Shown in pieces: positions 20,038 through 32,108 of a stretch of DNA of 64,000 nt. Source of the DNA: Basidiobolus meristosporus CBS 931.73 (taxonomy: Eukaryota; Basidiobolomycota; Basidiobolomycetes; Basidiobolales; Basidiobolaceae). A model generated the notes under the pieces. The model had not been told where the DNA came from. It searched no databases and saw nothing but the letters and a program-made list of their open reading frames with translations. Numbering within the stretch: the stretch's first letter is position 1; every line of letters starts with the position of its first letter. The stretch is taken from NCBI GenBank assembly GCA_002104905.1, contig MCFE01000195.1, forward strand, positions 1-64,000, given 5' to 3'. The position numbers and the translations under genes were made by a program.

Positions 20038-20122
20038 AAAGTGTATACTGTAGTGAATCTTCTGTCTTCTACATCTTGTCCCCAATCAGCATCATTGCAT
20101 TGTTGTAGGTATACCCAAGGCT

Positions 20123-20503
20123 TGCTGTAAAAATACATAATTCCACCTAAATATTCACCTAACTTGATCACTTAGATCATTACCTTCATATTCTAGGGAA
20201 TACTGACCAAATTTCTTGTTGGGATTTACTTAAAATATTCTTGCCAAAATACCAGGTACCCAGAACATGAAAATTATATGAGTTGTCCAAACAGCCCCAC
20301 CCTTTGCACACATGTTCTTGGGACCTTCCTTAACCTATTCTACATGTCTTAGGACCTTCCTTAATCTATTCTATGTGTTTGTTATGCTAAGACCGTGTAA
20401 AAGTATAAATACTACTCTTACATTCAATAAATCATTTAGTGCAAGCCACATATTCTACTTGTCCTCCCAAATCACTTCTAACATCTCCAAGACTCTTACA
20501 ACA
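20123..20503 (+). repeat. Solo copia LTR (381 bp) with target-site duplication
   Basis: The block begins TGCTGTAAAAATAC and ends CTCTTACAACA, matching the terminal inverted TGTTGTAA…TTACAACA of this LTR family. It is flanked by AGGCT (20118-20122) and AAGCT (20504-20508), a 5-bp duplication with one mismatch. Inside are a TATA-like AGTATAAATAC and an AATAAATC polyadenylation-like motif close together near the U3/R part. A short internal duplication (GGACCTTCCTTAA..CTATTCTA) occurs near 20330-20375. Confidence 0.85.
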
Positions 20504-20831
20504 AAGCTCTATCTGGAATATGGTAGCTAATATAGTCAGTAGTCCTGCTTTGAAATCTCAGGGATTCCAAATATGATTCTATCTTGAAATTCAAAACTCA
20601 TTGTGGTTATTTGAAACTGAGTAAAGACTTTCTAAGCCTGTAAGCCTAGTAGAAGCCATCTTAGTCAGAAAACCCATCAGGTATGGTTATTTACATGTCC
20701 TTATCATGTTCCCAATGCAAATATGCTGCTTTTACATTTATCTGATGAATTAAAAGCTTTATTTAGTTGCAATAGGCAATAATAATCTGATGGAACTAAA
20801 TGGTTACCAGTGCCAAGGTTTCAGTCTATTC

Positions 20832-21175
20832 TGCTTTAAAATTTGTAATTGCACCTGAATATTTACCTAACTTGACTTCTCAGATTGTCACCTGCAAATC
20901 TTAGAGATATCTGACCAAATCAGTACTTGGGATTTACTTGGAATATTTTCACCAAAATATCAGGTATCCAGAGCATCAGATTTTGGCAAGTTGTTCCAAC
21001 AGCTCCAAATCTAGAACACATATGCTTGGGACCTTTCTAGACATATTTTATGTGTTGGGCTTGCCAAGACAATGAAAAGTGCCAATACAACTTTGCCACT
21101 CATACGCCAAGGAGTGAAGAACACATAATCTACTTGTTCCACCAGTCACTTCCAATATCTGCAAAACAGTGACTA
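20832..21175 (+). repeat. Degraded copia LTR upstream of a gag remnant
   Basis: The sequence aligns along its length with the solo LTR at 20123-20503 (shared words include GGGATTTACTTGGAATATTTTCACC and CACATATGCTTGGGACC). It has lost the clear terminal CA. It lies about 60 bp upstream of gag-like sequence and is probably the 5' LTR of the plus-strand element. Confidence 0.65.
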
Positions 21176-22819
21176 AAGGTTATAAACTCCAAGCTGTCAC
21201 TCTCTAAAATACCTACTTATGCTAGTGCTGCAATATTCTCAAATGCAGAAAAGTTGGATGGATCTAACTGCCAAGTCTTGAAGGTGAAGATGAATATGCT
21301 GCAACAGCAAAGAGGCCTTTGGGACTTTGTTATGGCAGAAGAATGCTCTCAAAAGGAGTAGGAGAAGAATTCAATGCTTCAAAAACAGAGATAATCAGCA
21401 GAAAAAGCCTGAATATGAAAATGCAGCCATACTAGAAGAAAGTCTATTAACATCTGCACTAAATATGACTGCAGACAAATACATTCAGAGAGGGTATAAT
21501 AACTATGGAGCATCTCAACACCTTTCACACTAAAAGGACTTCTTACCCAATGTCAAGAAATTCCAATTAAGAAGGTTTTCATGTGTAATGATAGTATGTT
21601 TGATGCAGTTGGACAGGGAACTATCCAAGCAAGCCTCCAAGGTTGTGAAGGATGCCATGCACTTGCTGTTGTGCACCAACATTTGAACTTGGCAGTTTTT
21701 CAAAGTCAGAAAATCTATTACCCTAACTGATTTTCCCAAACCAAATATAGCAAATCCCAGTCATGTTGCATTTTATCCCATCTCAGAATCTATTGCAGCT
21801 ATCACACCTGATCCATTTTATGTGATCATTATGTTTTTAACAAATCTGCTATACCTCCCCTGGTGATTGGTCATCTAAGATCTATCCAATCACTCAGTAG
21901 TTGCCAAGACATGAGCTGATTGATGATGCAATTTGCATTTATCTTACCCACCTATCAACACCCCAATTGATTTCAATTTATCTAGTCTCTTAGTCCTCAC
22001 CACTTCCACTTGATCAGAAGAGTATAAATAATGTTTACTGAACCTTTTGGTTTAGTGTGTGTGTCAACAAAGTTAAGATTGTGTAACAGCAAAATTGAGA
22101 ATTCCACAATTGCATTCTAGTTTCTACCCAAGCCTAGCAAATATAGCACTCCCAAGAAAGCCAAGCCTAGCCTGCATAGCAAACCAACTCTGTTGCCTTT
22201 ATAGCCAAACCCAGTTAAACTCAAGACCAGTATTAGACTAGATCCTTTTTGCAAATATTTCTGCCACTCTCTGACAATTCTGAGATTCTGCACTTGACTG
22301 TCCCATTGGTTCAGTAAACAGTTCAAGAGTCTTGTTACACTATTTCTTGGACCCAACAGTTACCTTGAGAGAGGTACTCTATGTATCAGAAGTGGCCAAG
22401 ATCCTACTTTTTGTAAGCAAGCCCACAGTCAAAGACCCAGTTTCACTTTTGACAACTCTGGATGCAGGATCACTGATCAATGGGTGTTCATATTGCTTTG
22501 GCCATCAGAGATCAAAACCTATGCAAGTTGACTTATATTCCATCATATCTGGAAGCCAATATGAGTAACCTACACAAAAAAGCCCAAATGCCTTGGCATG
22601 AGATATTTGGGCACATCAACTTTGATTTTGTTTGTGCAAAATGATCAAAAATCAGCAAAGCTCCACAGTAAAAACTGATCCCCAGCTAATTTGGGGCAGT
22701 GTGAAGCATGCATACATAGGAAACAAGTCCAATAGTAGCATCTTCATCCTCTCCATCTGGACTTGGTAGTAAATATATCTATCTTTTCTGCATATGGAAA
22801 ATCCTGTAATAGCAGTATA
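21176..22819 (+). mobile_element. Ty1/copia gag-pol remnant (plus strand)
   Basis: Near 21245 the plus strand decodes to a copia gag start, E-K-L-D-G-S-N followed by Q-R-G-L-W-D-F-V. Near 22365-22710 it decodes to the protease/pre-integrase region: L-R-E-V-L-Y-V, W-H-E-I-F-G-H-I-N-F-D and C-E-A-C-I-H-R-K-Q. The frames carry many stops and shifts. A block at about 21780-22110, with AAGAGTATAAATAATG and a GTGTGTGTG run, does not look like copia coding sequence and may be another inserted LTR. The element is dead. Confidence 0.7.
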
Positions 22820-23169
22820 TGCTGTTAAAGCCATGGATATATTAGAAGTGATTGGGAGAGTAAGTAGATTATGTAGTTTTCACTGAATGATATATTGAAT
22901 GTAAAAGTAGCATTTTTACTCTTACATGGTCTTGGCATAGCAAGCATGTGGAATAGGTTTTGTAAGGTATCAAGAGCATGTGAGCAAAGTTTGGGGATGT
23001 TTGGACAACTTATCTAGTGTTCATGTTCTGGGTGCCTGATATTGTGGAGAAACATATTTTGAATAAGTCACCACAAGGAATTTGGCCAGTATTCTGTAGA
23101 ATCTATAGGTAGTGATCTAAGTGACTAAGCTAGGTGAATATTTAGGTGGAATCACAAGCTTTTACAACA
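22820..23169 (-). repeat. Copia LTR, minus orientation
   Basis: About 350 bp ending in TTTACAACA on the plus strand and sharing GAAGTGATTGGGAGA, TTACATGGTCTTGGCAT and GTGACTAAGCTAGGTGAATATTTAGGTGG-type words with the other LTRs. Its left edge abuts the broken copia pol sequence of opposite orientation. Confidence 0.75.
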
Positions 23170-23210
23170 GTATAGACATTCCAGTGAGTGACAACTTTGG
23201 ACTCATTTCC

Positions 23211-23551
23211 TGCTATAAGAGTTTTTGAGTTATTGGAAGTGATTGGGAGAACAAGTAGATTAAGTGATCTTCACTTACTGATTTATTAGAATTAAAAATA
23301 GTTTTTATACCTTTACACAGTCTTAGCAAAGCAAACACAAAATATGCTTATGAAGGTCCTAAGAGCATGTGCGCAGAGCTTGTGGCTGTTTGGACAGCTT
23401 TTCAAAATTTCATGTTCTGGGTACCTGATATTTTGGAGAAACATATTCTGAATAAATCTCAACATGGTCAGAATTCTCTAAGATTTGTAGGATATAATCT
23501 GAGTGACTAAGTTAGGTGAATATTTGAGTGCATTTACAAATTTTTACAACA
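23211..23551 (-). repeat. Copia LTR, minus orientation
   Basis: A 341-bp LTR from TGCTATAAGAG to TTTTTACAACA. It is separated from the preceding LTR by a 41-bp spacer whose sequence resembles the spacer before the next LTR (GACTCATTTCC versus GACTCGTTGCT). Confidence 0.75.
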
Positions 23552-23600
23552 AATGGCAGTAGTACACTCTGCGATGAATGTCAGCTTCAGACTCGTTGCT

Positions 23601-23920
23601 TGCTCTCAAAGTTTTGGAGATATTGGATATAATTGGGTGAACAAATATGTTACGTGGTTTTTGTTTAATGATTTATTGACTGCAAAAATAGTATACACTT
23701 TTACATGGTCATATTGAATGTAAAATCAGTTGTTTTACTTCTACATGATCTTGGCAAACAGGTATATAGGATATGCTTTGGACAGCCCAAGTGCATGTGC
23801 ACCAAGCTTAAAGTTCTTTGGACATCTTATTCTTCTTTCAGGTCCTGGATACCTGATGTTTTGATGAAATATTCTCAGTAAAACCTGACAGAAAATTTGG
23901 GCAGAAATCTCCCGAATTGA
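23601..23920 (-). repeat. Degraded copia LTR, minus orientation, with internal duplication
   Basis: The block starts TGCTCTCAAAGTTTTGGAG and continues with LTR words. The segment around TTGAATGTAAAA…TTTTACATGGTC is present twice (23678-23712 and 23715-23750), so the copy carries a local duplication. The far end decays before the expected TTACAACA. Confidence 0.65.
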
Positions 23921-26900
23921 TTGACTATAATCCGGTAGGTGTAAGTTTCAAGTTTCCGGATATAATGCCTGCAGCAGAGTCCCAATCTAAGCCGCCCACA
24001 TTGATTGTGTTTACATTATCGAATAGTCTATTGGCTGCAAATGCTTTTATGGCATAGACCTTCCACCTGGTAGAAACTTCCAACAGTTATAACTAGCCCG
24101 AGGATGCACATACCATAAATAGAAAATATTCCTGCATAGATCAGGTATCAAGTTATCTAGTTTAATGGTGACTTGACAACAGGATGCTGCCAATTCGTCA
24201 GAATCGTGTACAGTCCAGCGAGGGATAGACTTATCAAGGTAGCTCAACAGATAATTACATCGAGAGGAAAGCTGTTTTTGGAAGGAGTCGGGTGGGTGAA
24301 TGATAAGTCAAGATTATTCAGCTTTAGTGAATGATTCATTACACTCCCTTTCAATCATAGTCAGATTTTGCAGAGCACTCCTAGATCATGGAATCCCTTG
24401 GCATTTGGTGGCCCCGCTTCTGTAACTTTAGCAACAGCAGAATGGTTATACCCTCGTCATGATGATCATAATTAGATAGAGATGCGCAAGTAAAACAGTG
24501 CTAGATATCATAAGAGCTCCAAACCGGGAGAACATCCGTCGAGGTGGACTTGGAGGTGATTAGGACATGCAGGAATAGTATGAGCTACACCAGTTATGCA
24601 AATGAACATACACAATTATGCCACAGGCTTACATATGTTTAGCTTGACTATGCCCTTCTGTAGTGGTTTCATGAACGCCATTCGGATATAGTATTATTAC
24701 GTGCCCCATAGCTCAGTACTACTTGGAATGCTGCATAAATATCCACCACATATTTCTTGGCTGTTTTGATTGATTTTCCTTATACTGTTCATATACTCAT
24801 GGAAATAGCGTGCTCTAGTTTATATGATACACTTCGTAGAAATACGATATCGAGATGAATCCGCGGTTCGATTTGACTATTTCTTAATATGACTATATTA
24901 ATTTTATGTTGCGTCGTATCACTGATTTAGGTGCTTCATTCCAATTACTGGCGCTGGTTAGTTGAGAGTTTCTTTTCAGTGTTCGTGCGTTATCCATGAA
25001 AATCATTGTCGCTCGTAATGAATGTGTGTGACATAGCGAGGGTCAAATACGTGCAGTGGAAAACAAACGCCACAACACGGACTTCCACTTTCCCTTGCTT
25101 GATGTGCTCATAGTCAACAGGGGGAGCAAGCATGGTTGTGGCCAGCAAATAACGGCCTTCTAATCCTCAAGCTCCAGAACCTAGATTGGGTGACTCTCGA
25201 CAGTACAGGTCATTCGGCCATGCAGTGGTATTATTGGCCAAGATTCTAGAAGGCACGTCAAAGAAAAACCAGCACTAACAAAGATTGTTCAACATTTTCA
25301 TGTTTTTATAACACCTGCCTTTGCATATGGTGCACCTAGATTGGAGGTTCCATTGAACACAGGCGACAGCTCTCACAGCATCAGCGCGTTCCACAAAGTA
25401 TCATTCCAATTCTAGATTGGAGAAAAACTGTTTGCCTCTGGTTACAAACAACCGGTAGAAGATATTTGTCGCACTACATTCACCACCCTCCAGCCATGCC
25501 AACAAGCCCACAAGGTGGTACGAAATATTCAATGAAGACTTTCATCAATGGCAAGATGAATTAACCTTGATCCAAATAAGATGGCCAGCCTAGATTCAAT
25601 AGCCAGGTAGAGTATCATGTCCCTTCATATCCACCTGGTATCATTAAACCCGAAATGAAGTAAAAAAAATTTCCGAGAATCAGAAATGAGCTCATTATTA
25701 GCCTGAGACTTTCCTGGAGTCATTTGACCCAAATTAGTAGGTTACCAAAATGAAATTTAGATAACTTCCTATCGCATACTTTATAGAAACTGTGATTAAC
25801 TCCATTGGTGTGCACTGCCTATTACTCCATCTCCCCACAGTTCCATTATTTGAGGCAGATACTTCTGCAGCAGAGCAGTCGCTTCAATGGAATATGATGC
25901 TGTTTCCAGGGGACTGCATCTGAATCTGCTTATTCTGGCCATGGCTAGTGACCTTTCTCAGACGAGAGCGCCAACTTAATTTCCACATGGTGATGTTACT
26001 AAGTCAGCCATGAGAGTCAACCGGATTTCCAACGCAATTCTTACTTCGTGCCTTGAAACAGCGAAATGAGCGCTTCTGGCTTCTCCTAAACTTCCAACTC
26101 GTTCGTCTCGCAACAGGTTCCCACAAATCACCTTGTATGAACATCGGTAAATTAATCCGTCAAGGGGTTTCTTGTCAACAGAATCGAACTCCGGCAAATG
26201 ACACAAAGAGTATTAAATAAATCAGGGAAATCATTATATTCTGCTTGGAACGGTCGAATCGCTCTGGGTGGACGTAGAAATTATGGTCAACCAACAAGTG
26301 GGCCAAATTAGATTTGGCAACCACTAGGTAATCATGTGTCACCTTAATCTAATTTGGTCTTACATGCCTAATTGATAAACGTGTTCTAGCCTGCCTATTG
26401 AACGGCAGCAATATTAGACCACTAAATCATGCACATTCTTGATACGAATGAGAATGTTGGTAACGCCTGGTGGGATCCCAGTCGAATACGAAGGCGCCTT
26501 TAGCTCATCGCCTATTGTGTGGCATTGGGTCTGTCGGCCAGCAGTGAGCGCGCCGTGTCAGGGGGCATTCTCTTCCCGCCTGCCAGAGATGTAGTCTAAG
26601 CATACAACCTATGGGGCTTCCGTCAGAGAAGCTAAAATGGGGGAGCACTCACAAATATGGAATCTCGAGAAAAAAGGGCCTTGTTTAGAATAGGCAGTCT
26701 ATTGAACTGGATTATGTCCTAGTTTGGTATCTTATTGATAGTGATTGATGAAGTTCGGCAAGATGTACTACCAGAAGTGGGGGAACATCAATATAACTTT
26801 TCCAATATGATGTTGATGAATAATATGATTTATATGTACTGTGGGATGATAGGAGTGATGAAAAGTATAAGTTACCGTCTGATCACTTCTGCTCACTCAA

Positions 26901-27127
26901 AATCCGGGTGATAATCTCCTCTTCCTTGTTTTGCGCTCCCCGGTAGCTATCGGAGGCCAGTCATTTTTCTTCCTCACTTTCTGTTTCAACTTGGGTCCAC
27001 TTTGGTACACCTCATTTACAGTAGAGCCTCTTCCTAGAAAACCCTCCCAACTACATAGGTTCACAGCCGATTACAGCCACTCATTTCGTACCTGTGTTTC
27101 GCTCTCAGCTGGACGCCTATAGCAAAC
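23921..27127. other. 3.2-kb region without a supported gene
   Basis: Only short frames without domains are found (for example minus 24047-24247 and 25976-26206). The sequence is unique rather than repetitive by eye. The right end is the promoter and leader of the gene at 27128. Confidence 0.5.
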
Positions 27128-27853
27128 ATGAATCAGATATCTAGCTATGTCTTGCAAACCCTACTTATAATATCATGCTTGGTGAGCTCGATCATCGCCG
27201 TGAGCCCTCAAAACATCATGAAGATGACCGTCAAATATGAGGTTGTCTGGCTGGACTCCACCAAAGGACAGTTTGGTGCAAACATGACCGTTTCTCTGCC
27301 TCAGGAGTCTGTCTCTCAGAGTTGGAAGCTCAAGATAAAATATCAAGAGCCTACCAAGATCGCAGTTTATTGGGGTGGCGATTGGGATATGCTGTACAAT
27401 AAGGACACGTATATTATTCAGCCGAAGAATGATTCCCGCCTTGTGAAGTCGTATCCCTTTAACGCTGTGTTTCCCTTGCCCAAAGAGAAGCTGGACAACG
27501 ACACTGTCAAGGGATACATTTTGCCCGTGAGTTATCTCCTCTCGGTGGACAACGGTGCTGACATCTCGTTGGCCCTAGAAGACGATGTACAGGTCATAGG
27601 AACGTCCTCTCTGCGTAAACCTCCCGGGGAATTTGCCTTACACCCCACTGCACCATTATCTGACACTTCTGAGCCAACACCAGATGGTTTAACCATCATC
27701 GGCACTCCCATCGGCCTCTACATGTACTGCGCCGTCTTCTTTCTTGGCGCGTTATCATATTCCATCGGAACCTTTCAAAGAAGTAGATTCCGCTCCCAGT
27801 TTCGGTACCAGGCGAATCTTAGAGATGACATCAAGATGGTCCCGATATCATAA
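27128..27853 (+). CDS. Secreted or type I membrane protein with CBM2-like ectodomain
   Basis: A single-exon gene for 241 residues. Residues 1-24 form a hydrophobic signal peptide. Residues ~32-160 are an extracellular, beta-rich segment with several N-x-S/T sites. Its layout, V-K-Y-E-V then G-A-N-M-T-V-S, S-W-K-L-K-I and a W-G-G-D-W core, resembles a family 2 carbohydrate-binding or similar immunoglobulin-like fold, but this is a weak match. A Pro/Ser/Thr-rich linker (about 165-190) leads to one transmembrane helix (about 195-215) and a short basic tail rich in Arg, Phe and Gln. The protein is inferred to be a cell-surface protein anchored by its C-terminal helix. I do not recognise a specific family. 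Confidence 0.65.
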   Translation: MNQISSYVLQTLLIISCLVSSIIAVSPQNIMKMTVKYEVVWLDSTKGQFGANMTVSLPQESVSQSWKLKIKYQEPTKIAVYWGGDWDMLYNKDTYIIQPKNDSRLVKSYPFNAVFPLPKEKLDNDTVKGYILPVSYLLSVDNGADISLALEDDVQVIGTSSLRKPPGEFALHPTAPLSDTSEPTPDGLTIIGTPIGLYMYCAVFFLGALSYSIGTFQRSRFRSQFRYQANLRDDIKMVPIS

Positions 27854-28599
27854 TCGTTGTGGAAGAAATGGGTTTCTTGCTCGCAACAAACCGTTGTTTT
27901 CGCATGTCAGCAAGCGATCTTGCGGCTATGCGATAATTGTACCATATTTCAGTTCTACTGCATTTACATTGGGCAGGAGGTTAGCAATTTAGCAACTGTA
28001 CATCATTGCCTCAGTTTCCCTGATATTGAAGAACTCCCAATGCTCCGAATTTTTGAAAACAATCTCCCCTTTTCATGCTTCGTTCCCTACATGTTCTCAA
28101 ATCAATAAATAATTCAAGCAGGCTTATTAAATCTCCTACTTCACCCCGACTCCATGAAACTCAGCGTTGGGCCCTTTGCAGTGGCGGGTAAATGACGTCA
28201 TTCCTGACAACACCATAACAACATCCACTCTACAAGGCACCAATGCGGTCTAACGGAAGGTGAAATCCCTAGGTGGTGCACACTGCAGCCATAGGAGACC
28301 CTATCAATTTGGGGGGTGACTTCCGGATGAATTGAGTGAATAGGTTCATATGGCCTTCATGTTACTTCGAGATCCGAGTCAGTTTTTTTCATGATGCTGT
28401 AGAGTGGATTCATGATGTTCATGTAAGCAATGGTATTGATTTATGTGGTACTCAAATGCCGATTCCTTAATTGCTCTGAACATGGTGTATCAACAGCTGA
28501 TATCAGATTTGACTCGAAATCAGTTGATACATTTGCCTAGCCTTTTTAATTTAGTTGCACTGCCCTATCCTTGAGAGGCACTCTGGCATATTCTTGAAG
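27854..28599. other. Intergenic region; no gene seen
   Basis: AATAAATAATTC near 28105 may terminate the upstream transcript. The remainder has no supported frame. Confidence 0.5.
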
Positions 28600-29909
28600 A
28601 TGACGGTATATGCTAATAGTGAGGCCACCGAGACCTCAGAACATCCATCTCCTCACGACACGGCGAAAGAGAACTTCATTCATAAGACCCCCTTCCGGCG
28701 TAGAGTGAATTCGTGCAGAGAAAGGCCCAAAAGCTGCCCAACATTCAACCGAAAGCTTCCAAAACATTTTGAAGGTAATCTCTCCCTCATTTCCTTTGGC
28801 CGTGACCTGCATCGAGCGTGGGGCACCCGAATTTTTTTGGTCATCTTGATATTCAAACGAATCACTCCAATAGATTCATCCCAACCTTCCAAGAAATCTC
28901 GGGAAAAGCAAAAATCTCGCTGGGAAAATCCCAGCCAAGGGAATCCTCCTAGAGATCACAAGGAAGACAAGGGCCCCAGCTTCAAGCGAAAGCATACATC
29001 AAAGGACAAATACTCTTGTCGCAAGGTTTCTCCTATGTAAGTAGCCTTCAGGATCTCCCTTAGTATGGTTACATCTCTACCGTATGGCCAAAGCCTGGAC
29101 TCATTCGCGACTTTTCTATCTCTCGTAGTCGTCTTAGCCAAGGTTTCTTCAGCTATGGGTATCAGATATATCTTGTTTATAACGGTCTGTATATTTTGCT
29201 TCGTTCCTGTAATTTTTCCCTCCAAATGCAATCCTTTGTACATTTCGTCTTCACACTCACCACACTTTATCACCTATTCTTCCTAATTGGCACCATTGTA
29301 TCCCCTAAGCTCTTGCGGTTTGTGGTTCTCAATGGAACCCATTTCATCAACAGCTCACTATGGCTGTGTGTGTGGATCATTCCTTCCGATCACAAGCCTA
29401 GCGCTATAATCGAGGCATATGGACTAGCGGGGGACGAGGAGAGGTTGTCGCTGATCGGCTTTTTTAAGTTCGGCACCTGGACAACCATTTGGATGCCGAT
29501 TCTTCACTGGTGCCTGTTCTTGTTCTTGCAGCGGAACCTACTGTCGATCATATTTTGGGAGCACGACGGCAACCTCAATACTCGGCAGCTTCTCCAGTAT
29601 CGAGGATTCAACGCCACATCTTCGCTTATCATTATATTGATATGGGAGTGGATCCGGCCATCATATCTTGAGAGCAAGAACTTTTTGTTGATTCAAGGAT
29701 TGATATCATTTGATTTTACTACGGACGTTTCGAAGTTCCCTGGGTTTGTTGTCCCGTCGATAGTAAGTATAGGTGCAGCCTTCGCATTGCTCTGGTGGTA
29801 CAATTTCATGAGCTTTCAGTATGCCGGAATCGCATGGAAAGAGCCATTTCGAAGAGGAACCCTATTCTATTACGATCGTAGAAAGCTTGTTTTTAGTGAA
29901 GTCTATTGA
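28600..29909 (+). CDS. Multi-pass membrane protein with charged N-terminal region, unknown family
   Basis: A three-exon model (28600-28774, 28874-29036, 29129-29909) gives 372 residues. Intron 1 (99 bp, GTAATC…ATAG) is a multiple of three and stays open if retained, so its splicing is less certain. Intron 2 (92 bp, GTAAGT…CGTAG) is required to join the frames. The first ~115 residues are very polar and basic (Lys, Arg, Ser, Pro). The rest holds about five or six hydrophobic spans, including an F-V-H-F-V-F-T-L helix, W-L-C-V-W-I-I-P, W-M-P-I-L-H-W-C-L-F-L-F-L, L-I-I-I-L-I-W-E-W and a final helix with L-L-W-W-Y-N-F. I do not recognise the family. The short C-terminal tail is rich in Tyr and Arg. 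Confidence 0.6.
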
Positions 29910-31603
29910 CCACCTCAAAGGGCCTATGTAATCATTCACCACCATTTACTAGAATGCTATACCTACCTGACATATTTTCTATTCTTTCACCCCTTTCTAC
30001 TCCGGTCTCATTGTGTATACAGCCGTTGCTTTCATTGAGTCTATTTGTGATATACGGAGAACCATTCCCGCTCCTCCCCGTTGATACTCTGGGTGGCATT
30101 GATGGTCTCCAACCTTTTCGCTAATCTAGCAATATTTCTGAGTAGATCCTAATGTCTATGTATATTCCAAGACTATCCTAGCATTTATAAATCATTCGCT
30201 CTAACGAAGACCGGTCCTTCTGAGGAATCTGTGTGTCTGCACTTCCACTCCCCATAAATGCTGTCTCAGAAGCCTGCATTGAAGCTATGCCTCAGCTCTG
30301 CAGTAACAATGCTTGGTTGTCTCGATACTGGCTGAATGCATGCTACAGAGATGTCTCAGGCAATACGAAATGGCAACCCAACCTTGCCAGTGTTTCCGTC
30401 TGTGCCTCCATGATATAGTGGGGCACTTGTGGACCAACGAGCCCGGACGAGAGACCTCACATACGGCAATATGGTGAGTGAGTCACCAATCATCTAGGAA
30501 GGTAGAAGTGACGGGCCCTAGTGCAAGCTTGTTATTTCGAGAGATAATTTGTGCTTAAATGTCAATTGGCAATATACTCCATTGGTCTAGCAAATGAGTC
30601 AGGGCTCAAGATAATATTCCATGTACGCCTCTTTTGATAAAATCCGGCTTTTCAATCACAGTTAGACTGGTTATACAGGTAACGAGAGACACCTCACCCA
30701 CGTGGTTTGCAGCCTTATGCGAAAGTAAAGTCTGAGGTGATCTATTGTCTAATGCGTTACTTGTCTAATGGTCACCCAAAGATTCTAGATTTACCATTTG
30801 GCTACTTTTTTTGGACCATGGCGGACAGAGCTCTGCTGCCTATGAAGTAGTCTACTGATAACCGAGTTTGCTGCTGACCTTGGTTGGCCTGTATTTTATT
30901 AGGAAAAACAGAAACAAGGTCACTATCAAGCTTGAACCGGCTTACCTGTGAATATGGCAATATTGAATGATGTGATTCATAGAAAGCATACTAGGCCACA
31001 TGTGTTTGAATATCCACCAGACTTTGGACTGGTTAGTGGCAGTTCTTGAACACTTCTTCCAAGTAAACAATTGTCCAGCTGCATCCGACGATCGTACGAT
31101 GACCTTGTGGCAAATAATAGCTCAGCGTTGATGCCATACTTCTACGCACCAAGCTAACCAGAAGCTTATTAACACCCAATCACTCAAGTCCCAATTCAAC
31201 TCTTAATATAACCGCCATTCGGTTACTACTTCAGATTGAATACTACCACTGACTACTGAAAACAATAGCGACTTCTTTTGCTGATACATTCAGCAAATTG
31301 AACTATGGGCTGGCGGGTAATTTAAAGGATCAAAATAGTGCTGCACAAATGGCTCAGCTCTACTCCTAATATAGTGGATTTTGTTGCAAGATTCCGGGGA
31401 GCATTGACAGTGATCTAAAACTTTGAAGATTTGTATGCTACCCATTGTTGATTGCTAAAACCTATTATATATAATGTATATATGTATATATATACAGCTT
31501 CCAAACCAGAATTCAAGTCAACAATTTGCAACTGATTAACTAGCAGAATAGAAGCCATGGGAAGAATCAATGTATCAATGTACATCATTTCCACAAACCT
31601 AAC
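29910..31603. other. Intergenic region; no gene seen
   Basis: Short frames only. A (TA)-rich stretch at about 31466-31496 (TATATATAATGTATATATG) is low complexity. Confidence 0.5.
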
Positions 31604-32096
31604 TGTCGTAAGGGTTTTGGAGATATTGAAACCCTAGGAAAAAAATTGAGAAAAGGCCACCAGAGTACAATCATAATATCAGCTGAATACCAAGTTTCTC
31701 AAACCTGACAACTCTCATCATTGCAGGTTCTTGCTGTTAGGCAGACAAGCCAACATATTTTCCAGGAGGAGACTAGGCAAACCAGCATCCATACCAAGTT
31801 TAGTAACCACCTGCTGACTACTTCCACCAAAAATTGCAACTGAATATTGGCAGGAAAAACACCAGCTGAATACCAGCAAAATACCATTGGAATACCTGCT
31901 GAAAATCAGATGGATTCTAAGTTTGAGATTTTTTATAGGGGAAGTGATTAGTAGTACAAGTAGATCTGTAGGCCTCACTTGATGATTTATTGAGTGCAAG
32001 AATGGTTTTATTCTTTTACATAGCCTTGGCAAAACAAACACAGAATGCACTTTGTAAGGTCCCATGAAGGTTAGAGGCTCTTTAGGCAGCTTTGAG
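31604..32096 (-). repeat. Long-form copia LTR, truncated, minus orientation
   Basis: The block starts TGTCGTAAGGGTTTTGGAG, then carries a ~320-bp segment absent from the short LTRs (GAAACCCTAGG … TTTATAGGGG), then joins normal LTR sequence (GGAAGTGATTAGTAGTACAAG). It breaks off at CAGCTTTGAGAC before the other end. The extra segment also occurs at about 62445-62745 and 62876-63200. Confidence 0.7.
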
Positions 32097-32108
32097 ACTA
32101 CTCATATC

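Larger units (their letters stand above)
19140..20831 (-). mobile_element. Ty1/copia pol remnant, interrupted by two LTR insertions
   Basis: On the minus strand, 19530-19205 decodes in broken frames to the end of copia RNase H: E-A-E-Y-I-A-A-C-E-A-T-T-E-A, then T-L-F-E-D-S-Q-G-C-I, A-R-T-K-H-I-N-I-R and C-P-T-N-E-I-I-A-D. Segment 20831-20504 decodes to decayed copia RT (D/N-V-K-A-A-Y-L, R-K-S-L-Y). The element contains many stops. Two foreign insertions split it: an LTR-like block at 19555-20037 and a solo copia LTR at 20123-20503. It is a pseudogene. Confidence 0.8.
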
